A DNA stretch of 64,000 nucleotides from Sclerotinia nivalis (lineage: Eukaryota > Ascomycota > Leotiomycetes > Helotiales > Sclerotiniaceae), in the NCBI GenBank assembly GCA_029531795.1, contig JAPEIS010000002.1, positions 1,922,001 through 1,986,000 of the forward strand, in the 5' to 3' direction. A program made the translations under genes and the position numbers. Below the pieces are notes generated by a model, which saw nothing but the letters and a program-made list of their open reading frames with translations, had not been told where the DNA came from and made no database searches. Shown in pieces: positions 57,722 through 64,000 of the stretch (positions within the stretch are counted from its first letter, which is position 1; each line of letters opens with the position of its first letter).

Positions 57722-59510
57722 GATGTACTGATGATGAAAGTCTTATTTGTGCGGTGCTGATATGTATCTGTTTGTTTTGCGGAGAAGTTGATGCCAGGTT
57801 TCGAACTTGATGATTCTTGTGTTGGAAGGCAGGTATGCTTATATGTCCTACCTTTGGATGATTGTTGTGTGAATGGTTTGAGATATCACATTAAGTTGGA
57901 TTTGCTTTCCGTGTATCATTCGCCGTATGTACATTGAGGCACAATCCCGTTGTGTTTTTGATTCATTGTAGCTTCAAATACTTAGTACAGTATTGGTCCT
58001 GGTGTGGTAGGTATTTCGTTGGCCGAACCGATTCTAAACGTTCATGTTGAATCTTTTCACATTCTAATATCTTTTTTTTGCGGATCTCATACTATTGGCT
58101 GGATCAGGTTCTGGACTTAGATCTGCATCTAGTTTTCATTCACTCTTCTCTTCTCACTGTTTTGTTGCATATCTCGTTTGCTCCGATGGCTGTTTTATTG
58201 TCTGAAATTGGAGCTGGCACTGGAGCTAGAAATGGACCTCGTATTCACTCTCATATCGCAGTACTTTTTCGATATCGAAGCTGTACAAGGAGTCTGTGGT
58301 CCGTTTATTAGTTTGAGGGACTTTGACCACAAATACTTCAATATCTCGGGATTTCAGAGACATTGCCTCATTCGCGTTTACTGAAATCTTTCAACTGAGC
58401 TGACCGTATTATGTAGGAAGTTCTTCAACACGGTGTCGTACTGTGCATTGTAAGAAAAGTGAAGAAGGTTCTGGAAAAACTTGTGAATCCAGGGCAGGTT
58501 TATAGTTCGACTCGTCGCGAGGAAGTCAACCAAGGAATATCATTGACGACACAACTGGTTCTTGGAATTCCATGAGGTCAGCGAGGCTCGGATCAGTCGT
58601 CCTATTCATCTCGAGGGGAATATGATGTTAATGTTTATCCCCACACATCACAATTTTCTCCCCTTCTCGATCCACTCGTACGGACCTTGCCACATCTTCA
58701 ATCCCTCTGGACATAGTCAATAAGCTTCTCCATCTCAACCAATCATAGATCAGAAATTTCGTTCCCCTCGCGTATATCAATATAAAAGTGGGTTTCGGAT
58801 GATGCTCATGGCCCGCTCCCGAAAGTCCGTTGGAGCAATCGCTTTTCCCCAGTTCCGTAGTGTATACGAGGAATACGAAACTATCAAAGGCAGAGTCTCA
58901 TTCATAGCTTCAATACTGGCCCTTATCTACATGTTCTCGTCTATCACAGTGCTTATTTTGGCACCTGCCTATCGAATTCTGAAAGTTAATTGGACGCGAA
59001 ACAGTTGAAGTTTCTTGGAAGCTAGCCCAGATGTGCATTGACCTATAAGATCTCGCCAAATTCGAGAGTCATCCCATATCACTCCAAAGGGTAATGAAGG
59101 AGTTAGGACGCGTCGAAATATGGAATGGAAGAGCTATGTTAGAATCAAATGGTAGCTCGCTTAGTACTAGCTATGCTGTCCATAGATGCATATCGACATG
59201 TGTATACCTTGCTCTAGCATGGATTCAAGCTTTGGGATGATTCGGAAGAGTGTTCTCTTATCCTCCTATCCCGTTTATATCATTATCTATTAGAGCCTTC
59301 ATACTAGTTTATTACATCGCCCCAGTTTCCCCAATCCCCCGCTCTTGCAATATAGTCACTCGCTGCAGCTGGTTGCCTTCCGTCTTCCATCCAATTACTT
59401 TTCTGTATTCATAATAGATTTAGAATTCCAAAACTGTTCGGACGATCACCTCCAGAAGAACTCCAACCCTTCTTATTCACATCTAGTACGTCGGAATCTT
59501 CGCCTTCAAT
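57722..59510. other. intergenic region, zinc-ribbon promoter to RTA1-like gene
   Basis: Nothing recognisable apart from two short plus frames. One (58799-59008, 69 codons) contains a hydrophobic stretch, FIASILALIYMFSSITVLIL, but has no supporting context. The other (58078-58311) is unconvincing. The part nearest 59510 is the promoter of the RTA1-like gene. Confidence 0.55.
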
Positions 59511-60700
59511 ATGGTCGCCAGGAGTACGTATCTCAAAACCATAACCGGTTCCACAAGCTTACTCCATTTCACAGCCGCTAGTTACTATGTATACGATCCA
59601 TCCAAAGGAGCTGCAATCCTATTCGCTATTCTATACACAGGCACTTTCATCTACACATTATATCAGTACATATGGCTCAAAAGTTGGTTTTGGTTATTCA
59701 TGGTATTAGCAGCAGCAAGTATGTTTCACAGCCTCTCAAAAATGGGCCAGAATACATTACTAACACTGGACAGTGGAATCCATTGGATATATAGGTCGAG
59801 TAGACTCGGTATATAACACAGATAGTAGAAGTGAGCAGAAAACTTTAACATGAACATGAACATTAACATGGCTAATGGATCAGATGCCTATATCGTTCAA
59901 TTTACGCTCATTTTCCTCGCGCCGGCGCTTATGGCTGCGTCTTGTTACATGGCAATGGTATGTACTTACTTCTACATTTTGCCATCACATTCAAATCAGC
60001 ACACAACAATCTAACACAGATCCCAGGGCCGAGTAGTCCTCCACGCAACACCCCTCTCGGCCCGCAGCGTCAAAAATCTCTGGGTACCACCTCGATGGAT
60101 GACACCCATTTTCGTAACATGCGACGTCATCGCCTTTCTGATCCAAGTATTCGGCGCCATTTCCGCCATCTCTAAAGTGGCTAGCACTGCTCAACGCGGT
60201 TACAGCATTATGAAAGTTGGGTTGGTTATCCAGTTATTATATTTTGGATTCTTCATCATCGTATCCTTGAGATTCTATTTCATATCCCAACGATTCCAGA
60301 ATCCGCGGGCGGATACGAGGTGGAAGAAATTATTAATGGCTATTAATACTGCTAGCGCGTTGATATTCGTACGTTTCTTCTTCTTCTTTATTTCTCTTCA
60401 TATCTCGAAGCGTGCAGATTTCGAGAACTAAATATTAATGGAGAGATTTAACCCTTACAGGCTCGTTCGATATACAGGATGGTGGAGTTTACAACGGGCT
60501 TTGATGGATATCTCTCGGTTCACGAATGGAATTTCTATATCTTTGAAGCCGCGTTGATGCTTCCGGTGCTGATTCTCTTTAATGTGTATCATCCTGCGAA
60601 ATTCTTGACGAATATTGGATGGAGGCAACAGAGGGAAATGTCGCAACTTCCTCTTGGGGGTTCGGGCTTGCAGGATCTGAACGTTAACGCTCGATCGTGA
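59511..60700 (+). CDS. RTA1-family seven-helix membrane protein
   Basis: Five exons: 59511-59718, 59774-59830, 59884-59957, 60027-60368 and 60461-60700, giving 306 residues. All introns have GT..AG ends and keep phase. The RTA1 family (Rta1, Rsb1, Rtm1 in yeast) comprises seven-helix membrane proteins linked to lipid export and toxicant resistance. Visible family blocks are YVYDPSKGAAILFAILYTGT, the motif ESIGYIGR, AYIVQFTLIFLAPALMAASC and VIAFLIQVFGAISAI. The last exon begins ARSIYRMVEF and has HEWNFYIFEAALMLPVLILF. At the exon 2/3 join, only a GTGAGC donor (59831) and a CAG acceptor keep both GYIGR and YIVQF in frame. The substrate cannot be predicted, so no gene symbol is given. Hydrophilic ends suggest a cytosolic tail. 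Confidence 0.92.
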
Positions 60701-61274
60701 ACAAGCAATATATTATAAGATTATCACCCCCGATCAGCTCAACAGATCACATAATGAAAATCCCAAGCTGATAGATTTCAATTCTACAAAACTTATTGTA
60801 GAGATATTATCATTTATGAACTGTAAAATCAAAGATACAAGATCAGAATTAGAAAAGAAATGGAATAGAATGAGAAGAATGATAAAGGAGGAGAAAAAGT
60901 AATCATGCAATTAGTCTACTTCTTCTTTACTAAAAGAGTCCGAAGAGAATTCGGAGAGGTATTTATTATATTATATAAATAAAAACAAACCGAGTGAAGG
61001 TGCACTTTGTAAGATAATACCAGTAGGATGAAAGAAGAAAGAAACCCGGTGTAGAGAAGAAAGAAGAAGAAAAGGTAATTCACCCCTCGACTAGATAGGC
61101 AGATGATAGAAAACAAAACGTCACCACTAATTCATTTAATTGAATCCTATATAATGTGAAGTTGTTTGTGTAAAATTCCATTCACTAAATGGATTAGTTC
61201 TCTGTGTCACAGCCAAAACCTCCCTTTATATACCTTCAACCCATCCGCTCCACTAACAAACAGCAATAATAACT
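60701..61274. other. intergenic region before tRNA-Arg
   Basis: AT-rich, with GAAGAAAGAAG-type purine tracts near 61025-61075. No gene was found. Confidence 0.6.
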
Positions 61275-61375
61275 GGCCTGCTGGCCCAATGGCAAGGCGC
61301 TTGACTACGACCATTCAGCATCAATTTCTGACGTCCGGAATCAAGAGATTGCAGGTTCGAATCCTGCGCAGGTCA
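61275..61375 (+). tRNA. tRNA-Arg (anticodon ACG), intron-containing
   Basis: The acceptor stem GGCCTGC pairs with GCAGGTC. The D arm is GCCCAATGGCAAGGC-like, and the anticodon stem CTTGA pairs with TCAAG. The loop reads CTACGA, with ACG at 61307-61309. A 29-nt intron (61311-61339) follows position 37, the canonical site, and then the closing A. The T arm is GCAGG-TTCGAAT-CCTGC and the discriminator is A. The pairing of both halves of the anticodon stem requires removing the intron. A run of T (about 61384-61391) just downstream is a suitable RNA polymerase III terminator. Confidence 0.95.
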
Positions 61376-61440
61376 AAATTGCATTTTTTTTCCCCTCATT
61401 TTTTTGCACTAAGGTAACTTTTTCAGGTGGGTCGGAGGAG

Positions 61441-61511
61441 GGGTTTGGTATTTTGACGGTGGGGTTTGGTATTTTGACGGTGGGGTTTGGTATTTTGACG
61501 GTGGGGTTTGA
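61441..61511. repeat. 21-bp tandem repeat x3 plus partial
   Basis: Three near-perfect copies of GGGTTTGGTATTTTGACGGTG in a row, with a fourth partial copy, beginning about 65 bp after the tRNA-Arg gene. No spacers are present. Confidence 0.9.
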
Positions 61512-61746
61512 GATGGGTTTTAAATGCTTTAGGGCTTAGTGTGGAAATGGGAAGGGAAAATCATGATTAGGGAGGGAGCGTGCGTTCTTGGAGGAGATGT
61601 GTTTTTGGGATTGAGGTTGTGAGATGTGGGAAAGTGTGGGTGAAGGTGTGGTGGTTGGGAAAGTGATATTATTGAGGATCTGGTAGAGATTGGGGTACGG
61701 GTGGTGGGTTGACGCTTGAAAAACTGGAGGAATTTGAAGAACATGA

Positions 61747-61757
61747 GGGGGGGGGGG
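61747..61757. repeat. 11-bp poly-G tract
   Basis: Eleven G in a row in intergenic DNA. Confidence 0.75.
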
Positions 61758-63620
61758 AATTTCTAGTGATTTAGCTGACTTGATCCCAAGGGACTCCTGT
61801 TCCTGTCGCTTCTGTTTCCTTCCCAGACATAATCAAAAAATGCAACGACTCAATATTAATTATGAATTGATCAAGTCGCGGTTGGTATTAGGCTCTTATA
61901 GCTCCCAGACACAGTACTGCTGCTCGAGCATAGACGATCTGTATGGCTATAATCTCGTTGTAGGAGAATACTATCGACTTCGATAGTCTCCTCATTTTCG
62001 TCTGGACTCCCTTGCTCGTGGAGAAAGACAACGACACGGAGTACACACTCGGTCATCTCCAACATGCCAGCAACGTTAATTGATCCATCAAACCCAAACC
62101 ATTTCAACCCTCTCTGCAAAATCCGACTACTAACCCACAATACTCTCCACCTACCACTGAAGAAAAGTATTCACGATGGGTGATCATTCGTCTTGAAAGA
62201 ACCACATACACCCAGCCCGGACCTCAAGCTTTGTTTCACCATGATCTGTCAATTGCAACCATGCACACAGAAGAAAATCTCCACAGCCCACAACCAATTT
62301 TTCATATTCACCGTTCGTTTCCATAGTGATTATGGGCTTCAAATTTTGAGACGTGCAACAAAAACTTGCAAAATAATAAGGCTTTTACCATCTGGATTTT
62401 TGGGAGACCTCCTATTTCGGCTCTCCCGTTTAATTGTGGAGGCACAATGATCCACAGAACTGGGCTTGATCGGTGAAAGAAAAGAGAAGAAGGGGAAGGT
62501 CCAAACTTTTTTTTGCCCGCTGGTTAAAGAAAAATTTCATCTGAAGTTGGCACCGAACCGGGGAATACATAAATTTTTTCCCCTGAGTCATTAGACTTCA
62601 AGGTGTCTTTCATGATCCAATCGGAATATTTTGTCACGCCATGCAGACGCTTTTTCTCTCGGTAGAATGCTTAGTACGCAAAACATCAGACTTCTAGAAT
62701 ACTAGAAAAGTATAAATCGAGGGTACATGCGGTATATGAGTGGAGTACAAATCAGACTTGGGTGCGACGGGAAGTCCAAAAAATTCTTTTGAAAATTTCT
62801 CCTACTAATTTAGTATCATCTGGAACTTGAAGCTTGGAAGATCTGAGAAAAATTGACGGGTGGATACTTAAGAGTGTGTGGATCCCATCGAGACTCAAGT
62901 GAATTTGTCTGCAAACCTCCCAGTTCCCAGTGATTTTTCCACTCTTAATGTTGATGAGGCGAGGCATGAAACTTGAAAGTGGTGAAGGATTTGACAAAAG
63001 AAGGTTTATTGTTATGTAATAGGTATTGAATGTGATCAAATGGGATTTTAGATGGACTTCCGAGTTTCATTGGATGATTGAGAGATCGGTCTGGAATCGT
63101 GGAAAGAGACGAAGGAAGACGGAGGTTCGTTGTTCCAGTTTCTGGTCGGATTGTGATTTTTCTTACTCGATGATATCACATGGTTGTGCGGCTATTGTGT
63201 CACATCAGACCGGATCTGGAAACTGTTTCCCGATTTTTGAAATTTGAAATTTCTGGCTGGAAATGTTGATGAAGGTTCCCGGTGTATCACGGTAAGTGGA
63301 AAATTCTACCATGTTGTCGTTATTTTCGCATGCATTACATGAAGTCAGAGACCCGACATAAAGGATGAAATTTGAAGGCATCGAGCACATGACTCTCTCC
63401 GAGGAGAAAGCAAATGTTGAACGCCACACTCTGTGGGTTACGACGGTTTCAATTGTATCATTTCTCCGCATGTGTAGAAATTGATTGCACCATGAGGATA
63501 ATATCATGCGTAATTCCATGATGGTTCGTTGTTGATGGCTAGAAGCATACAGTGTTGCGAATCATCCTGACAACAGAGACACTAGAAAGTCAAAAATCGG
63601 AGTGGGCCGAACTCGAACTA

Positions 63621-63640
63621 TGATTGATTGATTGATTGAT
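63621..63640. repeat. TGAT microsatellite x5
   Basis: Five perfect TGAT units in an intergenic region. Confidence 0.85.
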
Positions 63641-63960
63641 GAAATTCTCGGTTTTTATCGACTAATAACCTAAGCATGTGTTAAAACTTAAGTGATTTGA
63701 ATGATCTTCTAGATTCTCCATATTTTATTTGATGGCGTGAGCTTTGAGCCCTATGGCCTGAGAGAGTATGGGTGATCATTGTAGACTGGTTGCATTTTGT
63801 CCTAAGAATATTACGAAGTCCACATTAAAAAAGTCCCTATCATCATCATGACATGATATCACCATCGTGTTCTTCGTGTTGTGACTGTTGTCATGGTACT
63901 AAATTGGTTTTTCGGAATTGGCCACGAATATCAGAAAGTAAGGAAGGATAGCTCCGTTGA

Positions 63961-63998
63961 ACGAACACGACGTTCCCGGGTTGATTTATCGTGTTCGT
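63961..63998. repeat. 10-bp inverted repeat at the window edge
   Basis: ACGAACACGA (63961-63970) is the exact reverse complement of TCGTGTTCGT (63989-63998), with 18 bases between. It could form a hairpin or be part of a larger palindrome cut by the window end. Confidence 0.6.
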
Positions 63999-64000
63999 GG

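Larger units (their letters stand above)
61376..64000. other. 2.6 kb region without confident genes
   Basis: Several minus-strand frames exist (61871-62140, 62752-63039, 63205-63519). They have no start, splice or homology support, although some stretches look protein-like, such as LEMTECVLRVVVFLHEQGSP. A poly-G tract, TGAT repeats and a 10-bp inverted repeat are listed elsewhere. The window ends inside this region. Confidence 0.55.

Noticed and set aside
58799..59008. 69-codon plus frame with a hydrophobic segment
   Set aside because: No context, splice or conservation support; likely chance in AT-rich DNA.
61441..61511. Possible CRISPR-like array
   Set aside because: Tandem copies are head-to-tail with no unique spacers; this is a minisatellite in a eukaryotic genome.
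61871..62140. 89-codon minus frame with protein-like stretch
   Set aside because: It has no ATG before the suggestive part and no recognisable family; kept only as a note in the region entry.

Overview
The window is nuclear DNA of a filamentous ascomycete (Pezizomycotina). Protein-coding genes are split by short introns of about 50-120 nt with GTAAGT-like donors and CTAAC/CTGAC-like branch sites. Genes lie on both strands without operons, intergenic DNA is long, AT-rich and full of microsatellites, and gene content is fungal (VAC8, SNF4, TEL1, NUP192, CUL4, an RTA1-family protein, a KRE9-like wall protein). The style and several protein sequences remind me of Leotiomycetes such as Botrytis or Sclerotinia. 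That placement is inference; I did not run a search.

Layout. A tRNA-Ser(AGA) lies at the left edge, followed by 3.8 kb without a convincing gene. Next are an uncharacterised Ser/Pro-rich protein (3948-5222), a head-to-head pair of mitochondrial genes (IF-3-like, minus; IMP1 inner-membrane peptidase, plus; 6798-8541), VAC8 (minus, 9043-11164), and, after a 3 kb gap with a possible decayed gene, SNF4 (14230-15623). A large RhoGAP protein (16211-20421) and a small predicted membrane protein (21555-22548) follow. From 22.5 to 35.9 kb the DNA is gene-poor and holds only a KRE9/KNH1-like GPI protein (26704-27474, minus) and an uncharacterised single-pass membrane protein (31029-32732, minus).

The right half is dense. 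It has an uncharacterised helical protein (35902-36787), cullin 4 (37896-40749, minus), NUP192 (41559-47029, minus) and, divergent from it, TEL1/ATM kinase (47558-56880, plus, 9 exons). Then come a 57-residue zinc-ribbon-like microprotein (57548-57721, minus), an RTA1-family seven-helix membrane protein (59511-60700) and an intron-containing tRNA-Arg(ACG) at 61275-61375. The last 2.6 kb has no convincing gene.

Functional themes. Two products serve mitochondria (translation initiation, inner-membrane proteolysis). Others serve nutrient and energy signalling (SNF4), vacuole inheritance and autophagy (VAC8), Rho GTPase control, wall assembly (KRE9-like), nuclear pore structure (NUP192) and DNA-damage or chromatin control (TEL1, CUL4). 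I see no biosynthetic cluster, intact transposon, CRISPR array or virus. All exon coordinates below were assembled by eye from splice signals, reading phase and family similarity. For every spliced model the summed exon length is a multiple of three. Where internal start choice or the 3' end is uncertain, this is stated.
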